The notes under the pieces are model-generated. The model searched no databases. It had not been told where the DNA came from and saw only the letters and a list, made by a program, of their open reading frames with translations. Below are positions 35,728-44,846 of a stretch of 64,000 nucleotides of DNA, in pieces. Within the stretch, counting starts at the first letter, position 1. Each line of letters starts with the position of its first letter. Source of the DNA: JACKII01 sp965202745 (GTDB lineage: Bacteria; Pseudomonadota; Alphaproteobacteria; Bin95); assembly GCA_965202745.1 (NCBI GenBank), contig CBDBCB010000020.1, positions 496,001 to 560,000 of the forward strand, read 5' to 3'. The translations under genes were made by a program, and so were the position numbers.

Positions 35728-36484
35728 TTTCACATCCAGGAAGGTAATATGGCTGTTTCCTGACCAGCTCTAGTTTGAGTTTGCGCCATCCCTTCAGTGC
35801 CTGCAAGGGCGTCTTGCTGCCCAGGGCTGATTGCAGCAGCGGCTGGGTGTAAAGCCAGACATAGCGAAGCAGCGTGGCTTCCAGAACCTCGCCGGATCGG
35901 AAGGGATGGCTCTGCAGAACCTCTTCGATGCGGCCATTGAACCGTTCGACCATACCGTTGGTCTGAGGTGACCTAGGCGGCGTCAGGCGATGATCGATAT
36001 CGAGGGCGGTGCCCAGCGTGTCGTATTCATGCGCGCCTGTTGCAGCGCGCTGGCGCAGACCGAAGAGGCGATCCGTGAACTCTTTTCCATTATCCGGGAG
36101 TATGGGGCGGATCCGCATCGGGCAGGCGCGCTCCAGGGCGCGCAGGGCCCCCACGCCATGCCGACGCAAGCAGCGGTCAAGGCCAGAGCGGGAGGCCTTC
36201 GGGTTCAAGAACTCGCGCACCACCGCCAGCAGATCATCCAGCGAGACCAAAAGCGTCTTGCGGAGGGCCACCGCGACAGCTTCCTGCGCTGGCATCAACG
36301 TCGTCTGAAGGCGATGGGGCGTGTGGCTGCGATCCTCCACGCTGGCACGCTGGCGCCATTTCCATACGGTCTGTTCTGTGGTCCCGTGACGCTCGGCAAG
36401 AACCCACGCAGGGTCGTCACTGGCCTGTATGGCCGCCCTGATCTTCGGTGGCGTCGTCGCCTGACTGTGAAGCTTGATCACCAT
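35728..36484 (-). pseudogene. IS481-type transposase with in-frame internal deletion
   Basis: Start MVIKLHSQATTPPKIRAAIQ, N-terminal helix-turn-helix (HGTTEQTVWKWRQR), then RSGLDRCLRRHGVGALR joined directly to ALERACPMRIRPILPDNGKEF. Relatives have about 80 more residues at this joint, including the first catalytic Asp (HVDVKYLP region). The last Asp (LPDNGKEFTDR) and Glu (SPQTNGMVERFNGRI) remain. The stop is outside the element because the end is truncated; the frame runs to 35687. Cannot transpose by itself. Confidence 0.8.
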
Positions 36485-36575
36485 GTCGCTCTCCCATCCC
36501 GCGCCTCGGTCAAAACACAGCGTGCCATGAAAAACGCAGAGCGACGAGGGCTATCCGATCAGCCGGGATGGAACA
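35728..36575 (-). mobile_element. Deleted IS481-type element inside the SDR gene
   Basis: One end at 36575 reads inward TGTTCCATCCCGGCTGATC. The other, near 35728, ends in a similar but shortened CATCCAGG region. Flanks CTGGC and CCGGC may be a short target duplication. The element is only about 850 bp and its transposase lacks an internal block, so it is a non-autonomous derivative. Confidence 0.7.
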
Positions 36576-36712
36576 GCCAGCACCTTCGCGCCCTCGGCAG
36601 CAAAGGCGACGGCGCAGGCCCGGCCAATGCCCTGGACAGCGGCGGTGACGATAGCGAATTTACCGGCTAGGCGGTCGGTCATGATCTCTTCTCCTGCATA
36701 CGGGCCACGGCC

Positions 36713-37417
36713 CTAACCCTTTAGATTGCTTCCCAGAAATGCCAGCGAGCGCTCCAGCGCCACCTTGGCCGCTTCCGGATGGAAGGGCGGGTAGCCATGG
36801 CGGTTGAAGCCGTGGTCCGCCCCCAGATAGTCATAGATGCTCACGCTGGTGTTGCCCTTGGTCGCTTCCTTCACCATCGCGACAGTCGCCTGCGGCACGT
36901 GCTCGTTCAGTTCCGCAAAGTGCAGCATCAGCAGACGCTCGATGTCGGCGGCTTCGTCCAGAAATTGGTCCAGTTGCACGGCATAGTAGCCGACGCCCGC
37001 ATCGGCAAGCCCACGCGCCATGGCCAGATAGACCAGTTTGCCGCCCAGGCAATAACCGACCGTCCCGACCTTGCCAGTGCAGTCACCCCGCACCGCAAGC
37101 GACTTCACATAGTCGGCCATGTCACCGGTAAAGGCGTCCAGGTCCATGGCATAGCCGAGGCTGCGGGCAACCTGCTGGCCTTGCGGATTGTAGTTCAGGT
37201 AGCGCCCCGGCTCCTGGTGCCAATAAAGGTCCGGCGCGAGGCAGACATAGCCCTGTTCGGCATAGCCATCCGCGACTTCCCGCACCCAATGATTGACGTT
37301 GTAGACCTCCGACAGGATCACGAGGCCGGGCCACGGCCCCTTGCCTTCGGGGACCGCCACATAGGCATCCACCGCCGTGCCATCGGTCATGGTGATCTTG
37401 GTCATGGCGCCGCTCAT
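36713..37417 (-). CDS. Dienelactone hydrolase family protein
   Basis: 234 residues from ATG 37417 with GGGAG upstream. The alpha/beta hydrolase fold shows the conserved Glu region VILSEVYNVNHWVREVADGY, the nucleophile Cys in VGYCLGGKLVYLAMARG, and the catalytic Asp/His near YLGADHGFNRHGYPPF. Members hydrolyse dienelactones in aromatic ring degradation or related esters. The neighbouring split SDR, 30 bp downstream in the same direction, may once have shared the operon. Intact. Confidence 0.88.
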   Translation of the reverse strand: MSGAMTKITMTDGTAVDAYVAVPEGKGPWPGLVILSEVYNVNHWVREVADGYAEQGYVCLAPDLYWHQEPGRYLNYNPQGQQVARSLGYAMDLDAFTGDMADYVKSLAVRGDCTGKVGTVGYCLGGKLVYLAMARGLADAGVGYYAVQLDQFLDEAADIERLLMLHFAELNEHVPQATVAMVKEATKGNTSVSIYDYLGADHGFNRHGYPPFHPEAAKVALERSLAFLGSNLKG

Positions 37418-37500
37418 CTGCGCACTCCCTGAATTCGTTTGGATGGTTGAATGAGAGGCCGGTAAGCTAGCATGACATAACCCGAATGGGAGGAAATTCG

Positions 37501-38816
37501 GTGCCAACAGCACAACCCGCCGCCACCACCACCCGCCAGGACGTCACTGCCGCCCTCGCCGAGTTCGCCATGGCGATCCGGTTCGAGGACCTGCCCGCCG
37601 ACGTGGTGGAGGTCGCCAAGCACTACTTCCTCGACTGGATCGGCGTTACACTGACCGGCCGGGACGAGCCGCTGACCCGCATGCTGATCGACCAGGCCCT
37701 GTCTGAGGGCGGCAATGCCCAGGCGACCGTGGTCGGCCTCGATACCAAGATGAGCATGAACCAGGCGGCGCTGATCAATAGCAGCGCCTCCCACGCGCTC
37801 GACTATGACGATGTGTAGGAGCGCCTGCACGGCCACCCGACCGCGACCTGATCGCCGCCTTCGTCGCGGGTGTCGAGGTCGAGTGCCGCATCAACCAGTT
37901 CATGGGCGAGGGCCATTACGAGCGCGGCTGGCACTCCACCGCCACCAACGGCACGTTCGGCGCAGCGGTCGCGGCGAGCCACCTGCTGGGCTTTACGCCC
38001 TAGCAATGCGCCGTCGCCATGGGCATTGCGGGCACCCAGGCCGCCGGGCTCCGCGCCATGTTCGGCACCATGTGCAAGCCGATGCACGCGGGCAAGGCAG
38101 CCCAGAACGGCCTGTTCGCAGCCCAGATGGCGGCACGCGGCCTGCCCTCCCGCGCGGACGTGCTGGAACGGCCCCTGGGCTTCGGCGCGACCCAGTCGGA
38201 CGGCTTCAGCGCGGAGGCGGCCCTGTCCAGCCTGGGGGAGCGGTATGAGGTCAGCGACGTTCTGTTCAAATACCACGCCGCCTGCCACGGCGTGCATGCC
38301 TCGGTCGAGGCGTTGCAGGAGATCCAGCGCAGCACTGGCCTCGCCGCGAACGATGTGGAGGCCGTCGAACTGAACCTGCGGGATGAGTACCTGAACATCT
38401 GCGGCATCGATCGCCCCGTGACCGGGTTGGAGGGCAAGTTCAGCCTGAAGTTCTGCCCCGCCCTGGCATTGACCGGTGCGGACACGGCGAACCCGGAGAC
38501 CTACAACGACAACGCCGTCGTCGATCCGCCGATGGTCGACCTCCAGGACTGCGTGTCGATCATCACCAAGCCCGAGATGGAGATGAAGACTGCCAACGTT
38601 GTCGTGCGCCTGAAGGGCAGCGTCGTCCACCGCCGCTCGTGGGACGCCGGCATCCCGGACACGAACCTGCCCCGCCAGCCCGCCAAACTTTCCGCCAAGT
38701 TCCACACCTGCGCCGACCCGGTCATCAGCGCGGAACAGGCGTCGAAAGTGATCGTGGCAGTGGACGCTCTCGATAAGGCAAACAGCATCGCCGCGCTGGT
38801 GGAGGCGTGGCGATAA
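37501..38816 (+). pseudogene. MmgE/PrpD family protein, amber codons and internal deletion
   Basis: GTG 37501 follows GGGAGGAAATTCG. The family start is clear (ALAEFAMAIRFEDLPADVVE; SHALDYDDV). TAG at 37816-37818 is followed by ERLHGHPTA, then about 30 codons are missing before DLIAAFVAGVEVECRINQF in a shifted frame. Another TAG is at 38001-38003 (GFTP*QCAVAMG, Gln expected). The C-terminal half (FKYHAACHGVHASVEAL to SIAALVEAWR) is open. Intact relatives are 2-methylcitrate dehydratase-like or related isomerases. Confidence 0.85.
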
Positions 38817-38846
38817 CGCATCGTTCACGCGATCAATCACCAGAAA

Positions 38847-38872
38847 CGGAGGCGTGAGTTTCTGCGCCTCCG
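38847..38872 (+). terminator. Possible terminator hairpin after the PrpD pseudogene
   Basis: CGGAGGCG pairs perfectly with CGCCTCCG around a 10-nt loop, 30 bp past the stop. There is no T-run after it, so termination is uncertain. Confidence 0.4.
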
Positions 38873-38980
38873 ATGTTACCAACACCTGTGTAGGCGTGAA
38901 GCGGTTGTCATTCGCTAACCGACAACAGGCTGTGCACTCTTCCAAACGTCTCCACATCGGGGGCAAGCCATTGGCAATTT

Positions 38981-39604
38981 ATGGAGAATGCAAAGCCTAC
39001 CAAATCCATCCTGGCCGGCGGACTGCTTGCCGCCGCACTCGCTACCGGCGCAGTGGGCCAAGCCTCCGCCCTCACGCTTAAAGTCACCATCACCAATATC
39101 GCGCCAGCGGGCGGCCTCTACCTGACGCCCGTCTGGGTCGGCTTCCACAATGGCAGCTTCGACAGCTATGACGGCGGCACCGCATCCGCCGCCGAGCTGG
39201 AAGCCCTGGCCGAAGACGGCAATACCGGGCCCCTCTCCGGCGTGTTCGGCACCAAAGGCACATTGGTCGCGACCGGCACCACCCAGACCGGCACCCGCGT
39301 GCAGGCGACTCTCGGCGGCCTGATCGCGCAGGGCGCATCGGCCATGGGTACGTTCAGCGTCGATACGTCCGGCGCGAACCAGGGGGCGGATGAAGGCGGT
39401 GTGAACGTCAATGTCTCAGCACCCTACGCCAACTTCCTGAACCAGCCGTCAGGCGGCGTTGCCCCTGAACTGGACTTCAACAACTACCAGAACGGCATCG
39501 CCCGTGTGGACGTCGAGGCCGTGCCTGTTCCGGCACCGATTGCACTGATGGGTGCGGTCATCGCGGGCGCTGGCTTTGTCGCTCGCCGAAAGCGCAGAGG
39601 CTAG
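38981..39604 (+). CDS. Secreted spondin-domain protein with a PEP-CTERM-like anchor
   Basis: 207 residues. Signal peptide (SILAGGLLAAALATGAVGQA, cut near SALT). The domain (VTITNIAPAGGLYLTPVWVG, HNGSFDSYDGGTAS, LEALAEDGNTGPLSG) fits the bacterial spondin N-terminal family. The C-terminus VPVPAPIALMGAVIAGAGFV followed by ARRKRRG is a VPxPA-type sorting signal: proline motif, membrane helix and Arg tail, used by an exosortase. No exosortase gene is in the window. Probably a surface or extracellular-matrix protein. Intact. Confidence 0.85.
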   Translation: MENAKPTKSILAGGLLAAALATGAVGQASALTLKVTITNIAPAGGLYLTPVWVGFHNGSFDSYDGGTASAAELEALAEDGNTGPLSGVFGTKGTLVATGTTQTGTRVQATLGGLIAQGASAMGTFSVDTSGANQGADEGGVNVNVSAPYANFLNQPSGGVAPELDFNNYQNGIARVDVEAVPVPAPIALMGAVIAGAGFVARRKRRG

Positions 39605-39619
39605 AACAATAGCCGCCCG

Positions 39620-40455
39620 CTACGGCACGATCCCGTTAGGGAGAGAGCGGCAGTGGGCGGCAATCGCGCCCGGCGCAGGTGGCGCAACCGGTAGGGCTGC
39701 CCGACCAGGTAGGCGTGCAAAGCAATGCCCATTACCAAAGGTTGGTGGGCGGACTGGTCCAGCATCTCGTCAAAATTGTCGGCGATCATGCCTCCGAACT
39801 CCGCAGCCCCGACCTTGCGCGCGACGATGGCCGGAATGTCGTTCAGCTCCTGCGGATAGGGCACGGAGAGGATGCGGCCGCCCAAGCGCGTGCGGAACTA
39901 GACCGGCTGGTCGTCATGGCACCAGTCCAGCAGGTAAGCATAGCCCGTCTCCTGCAGCAGATCCGGTGTGACCCAGCTCTCCGAAATCCAGTGGCCGAGC
40001 CAACCACCTGGCCTGACGCCCTCATGCTGCTCGATAATCGCCGCCGAGTCCGCCAGAAGGGCACGCTCCTCCGCCTCACTCATGGTGCCCTGACGCTCCG
40101 CATTGGTGCGGCCATGGCCGACCACCTCCACGCCCAGCGCGCGGAAGGCATCCATAGCAGGCGCGGCGTAGTCGTACATGCTGGTGTTCGCCAGCACCGC
40201 CACCGGCAAGTCCAGGTCGCGGAACAGGTTGAGCAGCCGCCAGACGCCGATGCGGTTGCCATATTCCCGCCACGAGTAGTTGAGGACGTCCGACTGCGGT
40301 CCGCCCGACGCCAGTTCCGCGCCCAGTCCCTCACCAAAGGCGAAATGTTCCAGGTTCAGCCGCCCTTCCGGCCAGGAGTAGTCCGGCCGGTCGGGCAGGG
40401 CCACATAATCATAGCGGCCGTGGTCGGGTATATCGGGCACCGGGCCGCCTCCCAC
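39620..40455 (-). pseudogene. Polysaccharide deacetylase-family protein, amber codon and deletions
   Basis: The frame shows PDHGRYDYVALPDRPDYSWP, LNLEHFAFGEGLGAELASGG, YGNRIGVWRLLNLF, GHGRTNAERQGTMSEAEE and SWVTPDLLQETGYAYLLDWC, typical of the allantoinase/PuuE-like deacetylase branch. A short deletion precedes LNLEHF. TAG at 39898-39900 stands at a Trp position (DDQPV*FRT). After AYLVGQPYRLRHLRRA the frame is lost and a TAG follows at 39620-39622. It overlaps the end of the dehydratase gene closely, so both were probably co-transcribed. Probably dead. Confidence 0.8.
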
Positions 40456-40458
40456 CAG

Positions 40459-42234
40459 CTAGTGCGAGTGCCTCGGCGTTTTGTTCCGCACCCGCTGGTA
40501 CTTGACGGCGCTTTCCAGCACGCCGCCGGTCTCCAGCTGACCCACATCGTTCCGGTAGATCTCCTGCCAGGGCGTGTGGTTATCGAACACCGGTGGTTCA
40601 TAAGCCGCGCGCCGGGCTGCCATCTCCTCATCGGAGATCAGCATGTCCACCCGCGCCTTGTTCAGGTCGATGCAGACCGGATCGCCATTGCGCAGCAGGG
40701 CCAGATTGCCGCCCGCCGCACTCTCCGGCGAGGCATTCAGGATCGAGGGCGAGCCTGATGTACCGCTCTGCCGCCCGTCGCCGATGCAGGGCAGGCTCTT
40801 GATACCAGCCCGGATCAGCGCGTCCGGCGGTTGCATGTTCACCACCTCCGCCGAACCCGGATAGCCCAACGGCCCCGCGCCCCGGATGAACAGCACCGTC
40901 CGCTCATCAATGCCGAGGGCCAGATCGTTCAGAGTGGCGTGGTAGTCCTCCGGCCCATCGAACACGATCGCCTTGCCGGTGAAGACATTCTCGCTGCCCG
41001 GCTCCGACAGGAAGCGCTTACGGAAGTCCGCATCGATCACACTGGTCTTCATGATGGCGCTGTCAAAGATGTTGCCGCGCATCAACAGGAAGCCCGCTTT
41101 CTCCTTCATCGGCTCGCCATAGGCCTTGATCACATCCCGGCCCATCGCCTCCTTGCCCGCGCAATTCTCACCGATGGTCTTGCCGTTGATGGTCAGCGCG
41201 CTTTCGATGATTTTGCCCGCACCCATCAGCTCGTTCACCACGGCCGGCACGCCGCCCGCACGGTGATAGCCTTCGCCCAGGTACTCGCCCGCGGGCTGCA
41301 TGTTCACCAGCAGGGGCAGGTCGTAGCCGGTGTTCTGCCAGTCATCGAGGCTCAGCTCCACGCCCGCATGGCGCGCAATCGCCGCCAGGTGGATCGGCGC
41401 GTTGGTCGAGCCGCCGATGGCCGTATTCACCGCGATGGCATTCAGGAAGGCGTCCCGCGTCAATATCTTGGAGGGCGTCAGATCCTCCCACACAATCTGC
41501 ACGGCCCGGCGGCCGGTCTCATAGGCCATCTGGCCCCGCTCGCGGTAGGGCGCGGGGATCGCCGCACAGCCCGGCAGCGACATGCCCAGCGCCTCGGCCA
41601 GCGAGTTCATGGTCGAGGCCGTGCCCATGGTGTTGCAATGGCCCATTGACGGGGCGGAGGCCGCCACCACCTCGATAAACTCCTCATAGTCGATCTTGCC
41701 CTCGGCATACTCGACCCGCGCTTCCCATAGAACGGTGCCGGAGCCGACGCGGCGGCCCTTGTAGTTGCCCTCCAACATCGGCCCGCCCGACAACACGATG
41801 GCCGGTATGTCCACGGTCGCCGCCGCCATCAGCAAGGCGGGCGTGGTCTTATCGCAGCCGATCGTCAGCACGATGCCATCCAGCGGATAGCCGTGCAGCA
41901 GCTCCACCAGCCCCAGATAGGCCAGGTTCCGGTCCAGCGCCGCCGTGGGCCGCTTGCCGGTCTCCTGGATCGGATGGGTTGGGAACTCCATGCAGACGCC
42001 GCCCGCCTCGCGGATTCCCTCCCGCACGCGCACGGCCAGGTCCAGGTGAATGCGGTTGCAGGGCGACAGGTCGCTGCCCGACTGCGCAATGCCGATGATC
42101 GGCTTGCCGGACTGCAATTCCTCCCGCGTCAGGCCGAAGTTCATGTACCGCTCGATATAGATCGCCGTGGCGCTCACATCATGCGGATCGTTGAACCATT
42201 CGGCGGAGCGCAGCTTGCGGGATTTGTCTGTCAT
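40459..42234 (-). CDS. IlvD/Edd-family sugar-acid dehydratase (pentonate type)
   Basis: 591 residues, intact. The start RSAEWFNDPHDVSATAIYIE and Cys-containing QSGSDLSPCNRIHLDLA, IGCDKTTPALLMAAATVDIP, MGHCNTMGTASTMNSLAEAL are typical of the family's Fe-S enzymes. GGSTNAPIHLAAIARHAG follows. The FNDPHDVSATAIYIERY start is found in L-arabonate/D-xylonate-type dehydratases rather than in IlvD of branched-chain synthesis. It would dehydrate a pentonate or related sugar acid to a 2-keto-3-deoxy acid. Followed by the deacetylase pseudogene. Confidence 0.87.
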   Translation of the reverse strand: MTDKSRKLRSAEWFNDPHDVSATAIYIERYMNFGLTREELQSGKPIIGIAQSGSDLSPCNRIHLDLAVRVREGIREAGGVCMEFPTHPIQETGKRPTAALDRNLAYLGLVELLHGYPLDGIVLTIGCDKTTPALLMAAATVDIPAIVLSGGPMLEGNYKGRRVGSGTVLWEARVEYAEGKIDYEEFIEVVAASAPSMGHCNTMGTASTMNSLAEALGMSLPGCAAIPAPYRERGQMAYETGRRAVQIVWEDLTPSKILTRDAFLNAIAVNTAIGGSTNAPIHLAAIARHAGVELSLDDWQNTGYDLPLLVNMQPAGEYLGEGYHRAGGVPAVVNELMGAGKIIESALTINGKTIGENCAGKEAMGRDVIKAYGEPMKEKAGFLLMRGNIFDSAIMKTSVIDADFRKRFLSEPGSENVFTGKAIVFDGPEDYHATLNDLALGIDERTVLFIRGAGPLGYPGSAEVVNMQPPDALIRAGIKSLPCIGDGRQSGTSGSPSILNASPESAAGGNLALLRNGDPVCIDLNKARVDMLISDEEMAARRAAYEPPVFDNHTPWQEIYRNDVGQLETGGVLESAVKYQRVRNKTPRHSH

Positions 42235-42370
42235 CGGGCGTCCCTTTCGTGGATCCCACCATTGAAAGCGGGTGGTCGTATTTTTCGTGTAATACCGCTA
42301 GCATATCTCCCGTCACGGCGCGCAGGGAAATAATCGACGGGCACCATTCAGGCTTTCAGGGGACGGTACG

Positions 42371-43393
42371 ATGACAGAGCAGGCAAAAAAACCAGAGGCT
42401 GACCAAACACCATTGACGGTGGATGCCGCCCACCGGTTCGTCACAGATAGCGCGATCCGCTTGCTGTTCCTGGGGCTGTTCGCCTTCTGGTCGCTGAAGC
42501 TGATCGCCCCCTTTGTTACGCTGGTGATCTGGGCCGTGGTGCTGACCGTGGCGCTCTATCCCATCTACGCCTGGCTGACGCGGATGTTGGGCGGACGGAA
42601 GAAGCTTTCGGCGTTCCTCGTCACGCTGGTCATGCTGGTGATCATTATCGGCCCGGTCGGCCTGCTGATTGCAGGTCTGGTGGAGTGGATGGCGACCCTG
42701 GTCGGCAAGCTCGGCAGCGGCAATTTCCACCTACCCCACCTGCCGGACGCCATCCAGAACCTGCCGGTGATCGGCACCAAGATCCATGATTTCTGGGTTC
42801 TCGCCAGCACCAATCTGGCAGGCGCGCTCTCCAGCATCGGGCCGCAATTGGTGGATGCCAGCAAGATCGTGCTCAGCTCCGTCGCCGGGCTGGGCGGCAG
42901 CGTGCTGGCCTTTGCCGTCTCGAGCATCATTGCGGGCGTCCTGTTCGTGCCGGGGCCGAAGTTGGCGCACGCAGCAGGCCAGTTTGCCGAGCGCATCATT
43001 GCCCGCCGCGGCCGGGCGTTCGTGGAGATGGCAGGCACCACCATCCGCAACGTCTCCCGCGGCGTGATTGGCGTCTCGCTGCTGCAGGCGCTGCTGATCG
43101 TCATCGGCGTGCTGATCTGGTCCTGGTCCACCCAGGATACGCTGACCGTCGGCCTGCTGACCGCCTGGCTGATCCCGGCCATGCTATGCAACAACGTGCT
43201 GAAGCCAATGGTCATGTCCAAGGGCCTGACTGTGCCCATGCTGGTCATCCTGATCGGCGTCACCGGCGGCACGCTCGCCTACGGCCTGATCGGCCTGTTC
43301 CTAGGGCCGATCGTGCTGTCGGTGTTCTATGAATTGCTGGTGGCCTGGGGCCAGGATCAACAGGATGAGCCGGAGAAAACACTATCTGAGTAG
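42371..43393 (+). CDS. AI-2E family transporter
   Basis: 340 residues with about eight membrane helices. The N-terminal pair (LLFLGLFAFWSLKLIAPFVT), the long middle amphipathic region and the end (NNVLKPMVMSKGLTVPMLVI, GVTGGTLAYGLIGLFLGPIV) match the PerM/AI-2E family. The substrate is unknown; members have been linked to autoinducer-2 export, Na+/H+ exchange and general permease roles. It diverges from the dehydratase with a 136-bp spacer. Intact. Confidence 0.85.
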   Translation: MTEQAKKPEADQTPLTVDAAHRFVTDSAIRLLFLGLFAFWSLKLIAPFVTLVIWAVVLTVALYPIYAWLTRMLGGRKKLSAFLVTLVMLVIIIGPVGLLIAGLVEWMATLVGKLGSGNFHLPHLPDAIQNLPVIGTKIHDFWVLASTNLAGALSSIGPQLVDASKIVLSSVAGLGGSVLAFAVSSIIAGVLFVPGPKLAHAAGQFAERIIARRGRAFVEMAGTTIRNVSRGVIGVSLLQALLIVIGVLIWSWSTQDTLTVGLLTAWLIPAMLCNNVLKPMVMSKGLTVPMLVILIGVTGGTLAYGLIGLFLGPIVLSVFYELLVAWGQDQQDEPEKTLSE

Positions 43394-43720
43394 CGTTTCG
43401 AAAAACCCATGCGCAAAAGTAAACCTTTTGAACCCCAATCGATTTAGCTGCGGTTTAGCCAAAGCGAACCGGAAGCGTACCCGGCGTTTACCATCAGTTT
43501 AGCCTCCGCACCCATCCCCCCGTGCTGCCCTTCAGTGCAGTACCCATGCCGGAGAGCCACCGCTTGGCCGGAGCGCTCAGCCATGGCCCCCGCCTCCCGG
43601 CAGGGCGGGAATTGGGTTCGGCGCGCCACCTCTGCGTGAACCAACGGTAGAGCCGCGCCTCTCCTATATGGTGCCGCAAGACGCCTGTTCCAACCACCCA
43701 ACCGAACTGCGGAGCCCCCC
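43394..43720. other. Non-coding spacer
   Basis: No gene or clear RNA was seen in this 327-bp stretch. It contains repeated GGTTTAGCC/AGTTTAGCC motifs around 43450-43505 (GGTTTAGCCAAAGC, CAGTTTAGCCTCCG), but no obvious hairpin followed by a T-run. It may hold the promoter of the metallo-hydrolase gene. Confidence 0.4.
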
Positions 43721-44115
43721 ATGACCCACACCATCGGCAATCTGGACGCGGGCCTGCAAAGCTAGCGGCTCGCGACCAACCACAACCGCATGATGGAGCT
43801 GCAGGAGGCCGCGCTAAGTCCCAGGCAAGGCCCCGTAGAGCTTGCCTATTTCGGCTCCTCCGCCTTCCGCCTGACTTCGCCCGCGGGCATCACGGTGATG
43901 CTGGACCCGTGGCGCAACCATCCGTCGGGCAAGTGGGACTGGTACTTTCATGATTTCCCGCTGACACAGGTGGATATCGGCGTCTCCACCCACGCCCATT
44001 TCGACCATGACGAGCTGCACCGCCTCGACAGCCACGTGAACTTGGACCGGCTGATCGGCACCTATCAGTTCGGCGACGTGAAGATCACCGGCATCGCCGA
44101 CAAGCACGCGACCGA
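43721..44115 (+). pseudogene. Metallo-beta-lactamase-fold hydrolase, amber codon and 3' truncation
   Basis: ATG 43721 opens MTHTIGNLDAGLQS, then TAG at 43763-43765, then RLATNHNRMMELQEAAL. The domain shows LAYFGSSAFRLTSPAGITVM, LDPWRNHPSGKWDWYF and the metal site THAHFDHDELHRLD (HxHxDH). The sequence ends abruptly near 44115 after KITGIADKHATDS, where it meets the end of an EthD gene on the other strand. Probably a UlaG-like hydrolase before truncation. Confidence 0.8.
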
Positions 44116-44846
44116 CTCCAGCGCGGCCATCTCCGTCCCACACCGGAAGCGCACGGTCCGCTCCGCATCCGCGAACTGCTGGAACCCGTCCGGCTTGAGT
44201 GCAGCCCAGAAGGCGCTCTGGCTCTCGCGGTCGGGGAACCATAGTTCGGGCATCCCGGCATAGGGTGCCCGCCCCAGATCGGTACTCAGGTTCACCACAT
44301 AGCGGAATCCGCCCGCCTTCACCATGGTCTCCACCACGTTCGGCAGGTGCACGTCCAGCCAGTGGTCCACCAGCTTCTCCATGCTCACCCCCGCCCGCAG
44401 CGGCACCAGAGACACCTGCTTGACGAAGCCACTGCGCACGGCGCATTCAGCGTTAAAGGCTCTAGGGCCAAAGCCCCGTCCACCGCCACATATTCCCTGG
44501 TCGCCCAGGGCCAGTAGGGCTCCACCTTCTGCTGGAAGGTGTCGGTCGGCACCTCCCCGCTCGCTCGCGCCGGCCAGGGCGGCGCCTCATCGTACCAAAG
44601 CTGCGCGCAGCCATCCCAGACCATGCGCCCGCCCTCTAAATCCCCATCCGGCTGCTCGTCATAGAGCGTCGCCACATAGTGATGAGCGAACGGCTTGCCC
44701 GCCGCCTTCGCCTCTGCATTCCGCTCGATCACCGCGGGCATGTGGTTGGCGAACCAATGGGCGATCAGCTCCTCCCGGCTGGTCTCTGCCCGGCGCTTGA
44801 TCAGATAGTTCAGCTTCACGCCAGGCGTGGGTTCGGGCCTGCTCAT
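44116..44846 (-). pseudogene. Two-domain EthD protein, frameshifted and 3'-truncated
   Basis: ATG 44846 (MSRPEPTPGVKLNYLIKRRA) overlaps the preceding gene's stop by ATGA. The first EthD domain has REELIAHWFANHMPAVIE and a Tyr-rich strand. Near 44445 the frame shifts between LEPLTLNA and CAVRSGFVKQ. A second EthD domain follows (SMEKLVDHWLDVHLPNVVET, APYAGMPELWFPDRES). The gene ends at a junction near 44115 with the metallo-hydrolase fragment. EthD domains act in small degradation or dimer-barrel enzymes. Partner of the ThDP enzyme upstream. Confidence 0.8.

Larger units (their letters stand above)
35088..36682 (-). pseudogene. Short-chain dehydrogenase split by an IS481-type element
   Basis: The N-terminal piece (36682-36576) starts MTDRLAGKFAIVTAAVQGIG, the Rossmann NAD(P) motif, up to EGAKVLA. 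The C-terminal piece (35727-35088) resumes TDINEAKLAELNGMPG, with the catalytic Tyr and Lys in IYGATKAAV and the end VVVADGGLTL. An 848-bp element sits between. Intact it would be about 250 residues, and the DINEAKLAELN / GVPNRLIYGATK form resembles 3-hydroxybutyrate or 3-ketosteroid-like SDRs; the substrate is uncertain. Not functional unless the insertion is excised. Confidence 0.85.
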
